Shown here one piece after another: positions 34,261 through 40,465 of a stretch of 40,465 nt of DNA. Location: the NCBI GenBank assembly GCA_007695115.1, contig REEK01000092.1, positions 1 to 40,465 on the forward strand, read 5' to 3'. The notes below the pieces were generated by a model. That model was given only the letters and a program-made list of their open reading frames with translations, did not search any database and was not told where the DNA came from. Each line of letters starts with the position of its first letter. The first letter of the stretch is position 1. Both the position numbers and the translations under genes were made by a program. Origin of the DNA: Sphaerobacteraceae bacterium (GTDB lineage Bacteria; Chloroflexota; Chloroflexia; Thermomicrobiales; Thermomicrobiaceae).

Positions 34261-35652
34261 CTACTTACCCGCGTGAGCGATTGCCCGGGTCAACCCGTCT
34301 ACCAGGGCTGAATCCTGACCGGGCAACACCGTTCGTGCATCGATGATGAGACGATCGTGGTCGATATGCGGCATGATCGATGGCGTGCCAGTTCGCAGGG
34401 CGCGGGCAAGCTGATCGGGGTGTGGCGTATTGATTGCCAGGCCCCAGGACGGTATCACCTCATCCGGAAGCGATCCGCCACCGATCGTGGAGCTCGTCTC
34501 CACAATCGACACACCTTCCAGGTCCGACAACTGGTAGATCCAGTCTTCACAACGCAACCGGAGATATGCGCTGCTGGCCGAGATCATCTGCCAGACCGGC
34601 ACCTGCTCCAGCGCTTCACCCTTGATGTAGTGCCGCAGTGTCTCGGCGATCCCGGCCAGGGCAGTCTTGTCGGCTCTCATCGCCCGTGCCAGCGGATGAG
34701 CGCTGATTCGTTCAATGAGATCCTTCCGACCGGAAATGATCCCGGCCTGTGGCCCGCCGAGGAGTTTGTCACCGGAGAAACAGACGACATCGACCCCGTC
34801 ACGGATGCTCTCGGTCACCGTCGGCTCGTGGGGCAGGCCATACGGCGCGGTATCCAGAAGTGATCCTGAACCAAGGTCTTCAATCAACGGGATATGATGT
34901 CGATCGGCCAGTGCTGCCAGCTCAGCCTGAGTCGGCTGGGCCGTGAATCCAATGATCCGGAAGTTGCTCCAGTGAACGGTCAGCAGCGCCCCGGTTGAGT
35001 CGGATATCTCATGCTCATAATCCCGGACATAAGTCTTGTTGGTTGTGCCGACTTCGATCAGCGTAGCCCCACTCTGGGCAAGCACATCAGGAATGCGGAA
35101 CCCACCGCCGATCTCCACCGCCTGACTTCTGGAGAGAATGACCTCTTTGCCGGCGCAAAGTTCACTGAGGGCAAGCATCACCGCTGCAGCATTGTTGTTG
35201 ACCACCAGGCTGGCATCGGCACCAGTCAACAGCCGGAGCATCTCGCTGATCTCGGACATACGCCCACCTCGCTTGCCGGACTCGATCTGCAGTTCGAGCG
35301 GGGTATATCGACTGGCGGCCAGCGACATCGCCTCGGCGGCCGTTCTGCTCACCGGGGCACGACCGAGATTGGTATGAACGATTACCCCGGTGCCATTGAT
35401 GACTTCGTGAAGACGCTGCGAAACAACCCGTTTGGCGAGCATCTGGAGGTGTTCGCGAACCACACTCAACGGGTCTTCGGGAAGGTGGTCGCCGAGAATT
35501 CGGGATCGAACGTGATCCACAGATTCCCGGGCGAGCTGAGTGGTGATCGCCCGGTCGAGCTGAATCGTCACATCCCGGACGGCCGGATCACTGAGAACGG
35601 TATCTACTGATGGCAATCGACGGAGGGCACTGGCCTGCGACTCGGAGATCAC
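34261..35652 (-). CDS. selA: L-seryl-tRNA(Sec) selenium transferase
   Basis: SelA is a PLP enzyme that converts Ser-tRNA(Sec) to Sec-tRNA(Sec) with selenophosphate. The 463-aa protein has the N-terminal SelA domain (LPSVDTVL, then VINGTGVIVHTNLGRAPVS), the Fold-I core with TTNKTYVRDYE and the PLP lysine in FSGDKLLGGPQAG (K296, matching K295 of E. coli SelA), and the C-terminal block TGTPSIMPHIDHDRLIIDARTVLP. The start is GTG 35652 with a weak upstream site. No selB, selD or tRNA(Sec) is in the window. It lies downstream of a tRNA-Pro gene on the same strand, with a terminator between. Its presence implies selenocysteine use somewhere in the genome. Confidence 0.93.
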   Translation of the reverse strand: MISESQASALRRLPSVDTVLSDPAVRDVTIQLDRAITTQLARESVDHVRSRILGDHLPEDPLSVVREHLQMLAKRVVSQRLHEVINGTGVIVHTNLGRAPVSRTAAEAMSLAASRYTPLELQIESGKRGGRMSEISEMLRLLTGADASLVVNNNAAAVMLALSELCAGKEVILSRSQAVEIGGGFRIPDVLAQSGATLIEVGTTNKTYVRDYEHEISDSTGALLTVHWSNFRIIGFTAQPTQAELAALADRHHIPLIEDLGSGSLLDTAPYGLPHEPTVTESIRDGVDVVCFSGDKLLGGPQAGIISGRKDLIERISAHPLARAMRADKTALAGIAETLRHYIKGEALEQVPVWQMISASSAYLRLRCEDWIYQLSDLEGVSIVETSSTIGGGSLPDEVIPSWGLAINTPHPDQLARALRTGTPSIMPHIDHDRLIIDARTVLPGQDSALVDGLTRAIAHAGK

Positions 35653-35727
35653 GGGACACTCTTTCGTTGCGGGGAAACGCCAATCGAAGCTCGAGTGGAT
35701 TCATCCCCGATTGGGAAAACTCAACGC

Positions 35728-35754
35728 AAAAGGCACAGTCGAAAGACTGTGCCT
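35728..35754 (-). terminator. Rho-independent terminator after tRNA-Pro
   Basis: Read on the minus strand, a perfect 10-bp stem (arm AGGCACAGTC, loop TTTC) is followed by TTTTGCG. It begins 4 nt after the encoded CCA of tRNA-Pro and so ends that transcript before selA, probably allowing some read-through. Confidence 0.75.
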
Positions 35755-35757
35755 GGC

Positions 35758-35834
35758 TGGTCGGGGAGAGAGGATTCGAACCTCCGACCTCCGCGTCCCG
35801 AACGCGGCGCGCTGCCGGGCTGCGCCACTCCCCG
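35758..35834 (-). tRNA. tRNA-Pro (anticodon CGG), CCA encoded
   Basis: The cloverleaf is complete on the minus strand: acceptor CGGGGAG/CTCCCCG, D-stem GCGC/GCGC, anticodon stem CCGCG/CGCGG around the loop TTCGGGA with anticodon CGG (decodes CCG), T-arm GGAGG-TTCGAAT-CCTCT, discriminator A, and an encoded CCA (35758-35760). A strong promoter and a terminator flank it. Confidence 0.95.
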
Positions 35835-35849
35835 TATTCGACTCCGCAG

Positions 35850-35878
35850 AGTATACCAGCGGATCCCAGAGGTGCCAA
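35850..35878 (-). promoter_or_regulatory. Sigma-70-type promoter of tRNA-Pro
   Basis: TTGGCA (35878-35873) and TATACT (35855-35850) on the minus strand are 17 bp apart, placing the start of transcription near 35843, about 9 nt before the mature tRNA. Confidence 0.75.
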
Positions 35879-35931
35879 CGCAAACTGGCCATACCATCGG
35901 CACGGTACCAGTTCTGCGAAGATACTCCCGA

Positions 35932-35940
35932 TGGTAAAAT
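35932..35940 (+). promoter_or_regulatory. Extended -10 promoter of tRNA-Arg
   Basis: TGG-TAAAAT forms an extended -10 on the plus strand, with a predicted start near 35947, about 30 nt upstream of the tRNA 5' end. The -35 region is poor, as extended -10 promoters allow. Confidence 0.5.
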
Positions 35941-35977
35941 CCTGGGGAACAATGGGTGAACAGGATCGTTCCTCATT

Positions 35978-36051
35978 GCCCGCGTAGCTCAGGGGATAGA
36001 GCCGGGGCGTCCTAAGCCCTGTGGTCGGGGGTTCGAGTCCCTCCGCGGGCG
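35978..36051 (+). tRNA. tRNA-Arg (anticodon CCU), CCA not encoded
   Basis: Cloverleaf: acceptor GCCCGCG/CGCGGGC, D-arm GCTC-AGGGGATA-GAGC, anticodon stem GGGGC/GCCCT around the loop GTCCTAA with anticodon CCT (decodes AGG), T-arm GGGGG-TTCGAGT-CCCTC, discriminator G. The following bases are CCG, not CCA, so the 3' end must be added enzymatically, unlike the neighbouring tRNA-Pro. Confidence 0.95.
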
Positions 36052-36057
36052 CCGATA

Positions 36058-36082
36058 TCCAGTGATGCCCGTCATCACTGGA
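36058..36082 (+). terminator. Hairpin between tRNA-Arg and hpf
   Basis: A perfect 10-bp stem (TCCAGTGATG and its complement) with a CCCGT loop starts 7 nt after tRNA-Arg and ends about 31 bp before hpf. The tail is TTCTCCTC, so termination would be partial. hpf may be expressed by read-through from the tRNA promoter. Confidence 0.45.
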
Positions 36083-36113
36083 TTCTCCTCACACCTTTCG
36101 GAAGGGAGTCCAC

Positions 36114-36713
36114 ATGGACGTTCAGATCAAAACTCGCGATCTGAAAATGACTGACGGACTGCAAGCGTACATCGATAATCGCGTCGAACGACTGGGCCGT
36201 GTTCAGGAACCGGTAATCGACGCTGTTCTTGAACTTCGTGGTGAAAAGAGGCGAACCGGCGGGGAGCTTACCGTCGCGCAATTCACCATTCGTACCCGCA
36301 GTACCATCCTTCGAACCGAGGAGAGAGACCACGATCCACACGTCGCCATCGACCGATCTGTCGATCGTATGGAACGGCAGATCCGGCGATATCGCGATAA
36401 GAAGATCTTCGTACCCCGTCGACGTCGACGAGCACAGGCCAACGAGGCGATGGAAGTCGACACGCCTCCAACCGACGAGGTGTTCGACATACTCGAAGAA
36501 GAAGAAACCCAGGAGCAAGACTGGCAGCCACAGTCACCGGTCCGTCACAAGCGCTTCACGGTGCTGCCGATGGATGAGGCCGAAGCGATCGAGCAGATGG
36601 AACTGCTCGGCCATGACTTCTTCGTCTTCTTCAATCCGGAAGATGGACAGATCAACGTTATGTATCGCCGGCACGACGGCGAGTACGGCGTGATTCAGCC
36701 GGAAGTCAAGTAA
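36114..36713 (+). CDS. hpf: Ribosome hibernation promoting factor, long form (HPF/RaiA)
   Basis: Long-form HPF binds the 30S decoding centre and joins 70S ribosomes into 100S dimers in resting cells. The N-terminal S30AE domain (MDVQIKTRDLKMTDGLQAYI, RVERLGR, then AIDRSVDRMERQIRRYRDKK) is followed by a charged linker (about 100-142) and the C-terminal dimerisation domain (HKRFTVLPMDEAEAIEQMELLGH, FFVFFNPEDGQINVMYRRHDGEYGVI). Length 199 aa fits the long form. ATG 36114 has GGAAGGGAG about 5 nt upstream. Confidence 0.95.
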   Translation: MDVQIKTRDLKMTDGLQAYIDNRVERLGRVQEPVIDAVLELRGEKRRTGGELTVAQFTIRTRSTILRTEERDHDPHVAIDRSVDRMERQIRRYRDKKIFVPRRRRRAQANEAMEVDTPPTDEVFDILEEEETQEQDWQPQSPVRHKRFTVLPMDEAEAIEQMELLGHDFFVFFNPEDGQINVMYRRHDGEYGVIQPEVK

Positions 36714-36734
36714 CACAATTGCTCTCGATGCGTC

Positions 36735-36788
36735 ATCGCACGTCACCAGCCCCCGGGTCATCCAACCCTGGTATATGTGGCGTGCGAT
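36735..36788 (+). other. Structured hairpin downstream of hpf
   Basis: A 12-bp stem with one G-U pair (arms ATCGCACGTCAC and GTGGCGTGCGAT) encloses 30 nt that can itself pair (GGGT-6 nt-ACCC flanked by CCA/TGG). It begins 22 bp after the hpf stop. It could be the hpf terminator (followed by TTTGCG), or a leader element of the glycosyltransferase gene. Confidence 0.4.
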
Positions 36789-36950
36789 TTGCGTTGTGCC
36801 ACTTCGAATGGAATAGAAATGACCGCTGATGCGTGTTAAAGTATCGGATGGCACAGTCACGAGCAGATCAGCATCCGAGCACGACAGCCATCACCGGAAG
36901 ATCCGCATCGAGAAAGGCAACGTTACTGCGTGCAGGGTCAATTGGAAAGC

Positions 36951-38252
36951 ATGAGTGAGCCGTCAGCTGAACAGCCGCTGATTGAGCGCGTAGCGATGCT
37001 CAGCGTGCATACCTCCCCGGTTGCCGCACTTGGCGGGCCCGACAGCGGCGGAATGAACGTTTATGTCAATGAGCTAAGCCGCTGGCTGGCCCGGACTGGA
37101 ATCAATGTCGACGTGTTTACACGTCGGTTAGATCAGACTACCCCGCGAATTCTCGAGCTCGAAGAAGGGCTTCGCCTGATTCAGGTGGAAGCCGGTCCTC
37201 CGCACCCAGTTCACAAAGATGAGCTCTTCTGCCACATTCCGGATTTTGCCAGCGATATGGCGTTTTTCGCTCTCCAGCAGGGTGTTCGCTACGATATTGT
37301 TCATGGGCACTACTGGCTTTCAGGGTGGGCAGCTCAGCTCCTGAAGGAGCACTGGCACGCTCCAACCGTGCAGATGTATCACACCATGGCCCACCTGAAG
37401 AACGCCGTCGCCACCGATGCCCATCGCGAAACGATTCTGCGCCTTCAGATCGAGCGTCGACTCGTCGAGATCTCTGACGGTCTCATAGCCGCGAATCCAG
37501 ACGAGCGCCAGGAGATGATCCACAAGCTCGGTGCGCCGTCTGACCAGATCCATCTGGTCCCGCCGGGAGTCGACCTCGAGCTATTCCAGCCACATGATCC
37601 AGAACAGGCCCGCACAGAACTCGACCTTCCCGACGGGCCGATCGTGCTCTTTGTCGGGCGCATCGATCCGGTCAAGGGAATCGACACGCTGTTCGCCGGC
37701 TTCAAACGGTTGCTGGACCAGCGCGACTGGGCCGGTGCCGAACCGACGCTCGTCTTCGTGGGTGGCGAGCTCGATGATTCAGGGGAGAGCCCGATCTTTG
37801 GCGATGCACTCCAGAAACTTCAGCAAGAAACCCGCGAACTCGGCATCGAGTCGCAGGTGCTCTTCCGGGGCTCACAAACTCGTGAACGCCTTCCACTGTA
37901 TTACAGCGCAGCGGATGTCTGTACCGTGCCGTCGCGCTATGAGTCGTTCGGGCTGGTCGCAGTCGAGGCGATGGCCTGTGGAACGCCGATCGTCGCCTCT
38001 CGCGTCGGTGGTCTGCAATTTACCGTGCGCGATGAGCAGTCAGGACTTCTGGTTCCGCACTCCGATCCTGTGGCACTTGCGGCCGGACTGGAGCGCGTGC
38101 TGACCGATGAACGCCTCTCCCGGACGCTCTGTGCTGGAGCCCGACGAGCAGCCATCCGATACTCATGGCAGATGGTCAGTACTTCGATGGTCGAGGTCTA
38201 TCAGCAGCTAGCGAATATCGAAGCTACAGCCCCGATCAAGGTCGCTCGTTAA
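36951..38252 (+). CDS. Glycosyltransferase family 4 (MshA/sucrose-phosphate-synthase-like)
   Basis: A 433-aa retaining GT-B glycosyltransferase. The N-terminal acceptor domain has LSVHTSPVAALGGPDSGGMNVYV, the pattern of MshA-type enzymes and sucrose-phosphate synthases, and HGHYWLSGWAA. The C-terminal nucleotide-sugar domain has LFVGRIDPVKGIDTL, then PSRYESFGLVAVEAMACGTPIVAS with the E-x7-E motif, and GLLVPHSDPVALA. MshA would imply mycothiol synthesis, but no other mycothiol gene is present, so only the family is assigned. ATG 36951 is chosen; a GTG at 36930 is possible and neither has a strong ribosome-binding site. Confidence 0.85.
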   Translation: MSEPSAEQPLIERVAMLSVHTSPVAALGGPDSGGMNVYVNELSRWLARTGINVDVFTRRLDQTTPRILELEEGLRLIQVEAGPPHPVHKDELFCHIPDFASDMAFFALQQGVRYDIVHGHYWLSGWAAQLLKEHWHAPTVQMYHTMAHLKNAVATDAHRETILRLQIERRLVEISDGLIAANPDERQEMIHKLGAPSDQIHLVPPGVDLELFQPHDPEQARTELDLPDGPIVLFVGRIDPVKGIDTLFAGFKRLLDQRDWAGAEPTLVFVGGELDDSGESPIFGDALQKLQQETRELGIESQVLFRGSQTRERLPLYYSAADVCTVPSRYESFGLVAVEAMACGTPIVASRVGGLQFTVRDEQSGLLVPHSDPVALAAGLERVLTDERLSRTLCAGARRAAIRYSWQMVSTSMVEVYQQLANIEATAPIKVAR

Positions 38253-38393
38253 CCGTTCTGGCGATTGACGTCCCAGCATAGCTATACTCAGGGTGTTCAA
38301 CCGGGCACTCAATCGGCAAGCAGTACACTCCAGCCTGGCCCGCAACGTTGACGAAACCGACGGCAGTTGCGCACAGAAAGGATCTGCACGCCG

Positions 38394-39101
38394 ATGCCAG
38401 CAATCATTGATTCGAATGTCTGCGACAAGAACTGGGCAGCCTGTTTCCCGGCCCGTATGTGTCCGGAAAGCGCCTTTTCCTACGATCCCGACGCCAACCT
38501 GGTTAACATCGATTTTTCACTGTGCGGCGACTGTCCCGGACCATGTGTGAACTTCTGCGACCAGTACGCGATCCGCTACACACCGGATCACAACGAGTTC
38601 GACGTCCTCAAGAAGCTGACACTGGGTGAGATCACCGAGGAAGAAGCGATCGAGGAGCGTGAGCAACTCAAGGAGACGGCGGAGGCCGAACAGGAAGCCG
38701 AAGATATCCAGGTCGATTCGACGATCAACGCCACGGCCGAGACGTTCAATGATGTCGTGTTGAAGTCAGACATCCCGGTCATCGTCGATTTCTGGGCTCC
38801 GTGGTGCGGTCCGTGCCAGCAGATGGGCCCGATCTTCGAAAAACTGGCCGAGCAGTATCAAGGCAGCATCAAGTTCGTGAAGGTCAATACCGACGAGGAA
38901 CAGCAACTGGCAGCCCAGTATCAGATCACCTCACTACCCACCACCGCGCTGTTCTGGCAGGGTCAGGCGCTGGACACCTTCGCCGGTGCGCTGTCTGAAC
39001 AACAGCTCCAGTCACTCGCCTATCAGTTCCTTGCGGCAGTGCAGTCGCATCAGGGCGCGGCCCCGCCACCTCAGGGCAACCCGGACGACATTATCCGGTA
39101 G
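38394..39101 (+). CDS. Cysteine-rich ferredoxin-like domain fused to thioredoxin
   Basis: This 235-aa protein has two parts. Residues 1-65 hold seven cysteines: C10, C17, C23 (CPESAF) and C44, C47, C51, C55 in CGDCPGPCVNFCDQYAI. The second group resembles a [4Fe-4S] ferredoxin motif with one extra residue; the first looks like a degenerate partner. An acidic helical linker covers about 70-105 (ITEEEAIEEREQLKET). Residues about 107-215 form a thioredoxin domain with active site WAPWCGPCQQMGP (C138, C141) and the cis-proline segment TSLPTTALF. The tail is Pro/Gly-rich. It is probably cytoplasmic, as no signal peptide is seen. ATG 38394 follows AAAGGA by about 11 nt. Electron flow from an Fe-S centre to the thioredoxin disulfide is an inference. 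Confidence 0.82.
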   Translation: MPAIIDSNVCDKNWAACFPARMCPESAFSYDPDANLVNIDFSLCGDCPGPCVNFCDQYAIRYTPDHNEFDVLKKLTLGEITEEEAIEEREQLKETAEAEQEAEDIQVDSTINATAETFNDVVLKSDIPVIVDFWAPWCGPCQQMGPIFEKLAEQYQGSIKFVKVNTDEEQQLAAQYQITSLPTTALFWQGQALDTFAGALSEQQLQSLAYQFLAAVQSHQGAAPPPQGNPDDIIR

Positions 39102-39142
39102 CGATCCAACGCTCGGACAATTCATGCACCAGATTCGCCAGT

Positions 39143-39166
39143 TGGCCGACCATTCCGGGTCGGCCA
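39143..39166 (+). terminator. Hairpin after the thioredoxin fusion gene
   Basis: A 9-bp GC-rich stem (TGGCCGACC and complement) with a 6-nt loop lies 42 bp after the stop and is followed by CTATTCGTTCTCTC, pyrimidine-rich but without a U-run. A moderate terminator candidate. Confidence 0.5.
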
Positions 39167-39275
39167 CTATTCGTTCTCTCCCCGTGAACCTGCCTGCGTC
39201 AGTGCGCATGGCACCATGATTGCACCCGTTTGTTCCAACATCGCACCCGCCCGATAGCCTCCATGGAGGAAACTG

Positions 39276-40361
39276 ATGATTTCTGTGCAGCGAATCCTTA
39301 ATCCGAAAGCCGCAATCACGGTCGGAGCAGCAGTCGCTGCCGGGCTGGTAGGCAAGCGGGTTCTACAGCGAGAACCCGGGGCCGATCTCTCCGGCGAAGT
39401 CGCCGTGGTCACCGGGGCGTCCAGTGGACTCGGCTACCTGATCGCACGGGAGTTCGGTCGCGAGGGCTGCAAGCTTGTCATCTGCGCCCGTGATTCGGAT
39501 GCGCTGGAGTCCGCCCGGACACAGCTCCTCGATGATGGCGTCGAGGTCCTGGCGGTGAAGTGCGACGTCAGCGATCAGGAGCAGGTGGATCAACTGATCA
39601 CACAGGCAACGGAACGCTTCGGGAAAATCGACATTCTGGTGAACAACGCCGGGGTCATTCAGTTCGGCCCGATGCAATCGACAACGCGCGAAAACTTCGA
39701 AAACGCAATGGACACAATGTTCTGGGGAACGGTTCAACCGACGCTCGCCGTGCTACCGCAAATGACCGAGCGTGGGCACGGGCGGATCGTCAACATTACC
39801 TCGATCGGCGGAAAGGTCTCCGTTCCGCATCTGTTGCCCTACAACTCGGCGAAGTTCGCTGCACTCGGGTTTTCCGAAGGGTTGCACGCAGAAGTCGGCA
39901 AAGATGGCATCGCTGTGACTACCATCGTACCCGGGCTCATGCGCACCGGCTCGTTCGTCAATGCGCAGTTCGTCGGCGACGTGGAGAAGGAATACACGTG
40001 GTTCAGTCTGGGCTCGTCGCTGCCGCTGATCACGATCGATGCGGAGAGCGCGGCCCGGCAGATCGTTGAAGCAACCAGGCGCGGAGAATCCGAGCGAATC
40101 ATCTCGTTGCCGGCCAAGATACTGGCTCGCATTCACGGCGTGGCTCCAGCGACCACTGCCAGGATTCTCAGCGCAGTCGATAAATGGATCCTGCCTGATC
40201 CGCCTGACGATCCAGAGCACAACGTTCCCGGGAAGGATCTTCAGGAACGAATTGATTCAAATGCTCAGGAAGCCGCAACAACGCTCGGGCGAGAAGCAGC
40301 ACAGCAGTATCAACCAGCCGATAACCTTCCCCCGGGTCTCCGATCCGATTATCGCGACTGA
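39276..40361 (+). CDS. Short-chain dehydrogenase/reductase (classical SDR) with N-terminal hydrophobic segment
   Basis: A 361-aa oxidoreductase. A short hydrophobic Ala/Gly/Val stretch (about 12-28) may anchor it. The SDR core then shows the cofactor motif VVTGASSGLGYLIAREFG (TGxxxGxG), the NNAGV motif, the catalytic Ser in NITSIGG, YNSAK (Tyr-x3-Lys) and PGLMRTG. CARD after the second strand suggests NADP preference (Arg). The C-terminal ~90 residues are hydrophilic and Gln/Pro-rich at the end, longer than in ordinary SDRs. ATG 39276 has GGAGGA about 5 nt upstream. The substrate is unknown. The remaining ~100 bp to the window end show nothing recognisable. Confidence 0.88.
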   Translation: MISVQRILNPKAAITVGAAVAAGLVGKRVLQREPGADLSGEVAVVTGASSGLGYLIAREFGREGCKLVICARDSDALESARTQLLDDGVEVLAVKCDVSDQEQVDQLITQATERFGKIDILVNNAGVIQFGPMQSTTRENFENAMDTMFWGTVQPTLAVLPQMTERGHGRIVNITSIGGKVSVPHLLPYNSAKFAALGFSEGLHAEVGKDGIAVTTIVPGLMRTGSFVNAQFVGDVEKEYTWFSLGSSLPLITIDAESAARQIVEATRRGESERIISLPAKILARIHGVAPATTARILSAVDKWILPDPPDDPEHNVPGKDLQERIDSNAQEAATTLGREAAQQYQPADNLPPGLRSDYRD

Positions 40362-40465
40362 CACCAACACAGGCCTCACTGATTGCGTCGGAGCTTGCCT
40401 GTATGGTCAGTAAAGCACAGTAGTGATCATCACGATTGTCGAGGTCTGTGGGCTGGAGTAGTTCA

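Noticed and set aside
38263-38288. TTGACG and TATACT upstream of the thioredoxin fusion
   Set aside because: The hexamers match well singly but are only 12 bp apart, too close for a sigma-70 promoter.
1-40465. In-frame UGA selenoprotein candidates, prompted by selA
   Set aside because: No gene in the window appears interrupted by a single TGA with family similarity on both sides.

Overview
The window is a 40 kb stretch of bacterial chromosome, roughly 57% GC by eye, with 35 protein genes (one cut by the left edge), two tRNAs, and no rRNA, insertion sequence, prophage or CRISPR array that I can see. The gene set is housekeeping: protein quality control, DNA repair and replication, cell wall, lipid synthesis, tRNA modification, histidine synthesis and osmolyte uptake. 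An HspR-type repressor beside clpB, a long-form ribosome hibernation factor, a selA gene, an MshA-like glycosyltransferase and frequent GTG/TTG starts suggest a Terrabacteria lineage. Chloroflexota (Thermomicrobia-like) is my best guess. This is inferred from gene content only, with no phylogeny.

Layout. 1-1731: heat-shock block hspR-clpB on the minus strand. 2059-9591: alkA coupled to a D,D-carboxypeptidase, then a DUF362 protein, polysaccharide deacetylase, GNAT and MFS transporter in alternating orientation; two of these intergenic regions share a TGTACGTA inverted motif. 9647-13237: minus-strand run dac-rluB-cmk-plsC with tight overlaps. 13410-15113: hisC-hisB. 15137-18107: membrane protein-rarA-rph. 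18383-21833: a second membrane protein facing tsaC-uvrC. 21907-27088: a ThDP-dependent enzyme and, behind a strong terminator, a glycine betaine/proline ABC transporter whose binding lipoprotein has a long acidic tether. 27676-29655: pssA-pmtA-psd, an overlapping operon that encodes PS synthase, a phospholipid N-methyltransferase and PS decarboxylase, predicting PE and methylated PE/PC. 29699-34250: an SDR-DUF2867 protein facing dgt-dnaG. 34261-36051: selA, tRNA-Pro(CGG) and tRNA-Arg(CCU). 36114-40361: hpf, a GT4 glycosyltransferase, an Fe-S-like/thioredoxin fusion and a short-chain dehydrogenase.

I found no obviously new multi-gene system. The less ordinary items are the cysteine-rich ferredoxin-like domain fused to thioredoxin, the 83-bp out-of-frame overlap of rluB and cmk covering the Cmk P-loop, the carboxypeptidase with a cytoplasmic TPR-like tail coupled to alkA, the second carboxypeptidase with SGG in place of SxN, the acidic tether of the betaine-binding lipoprotein, and the compact PE/PC operon.
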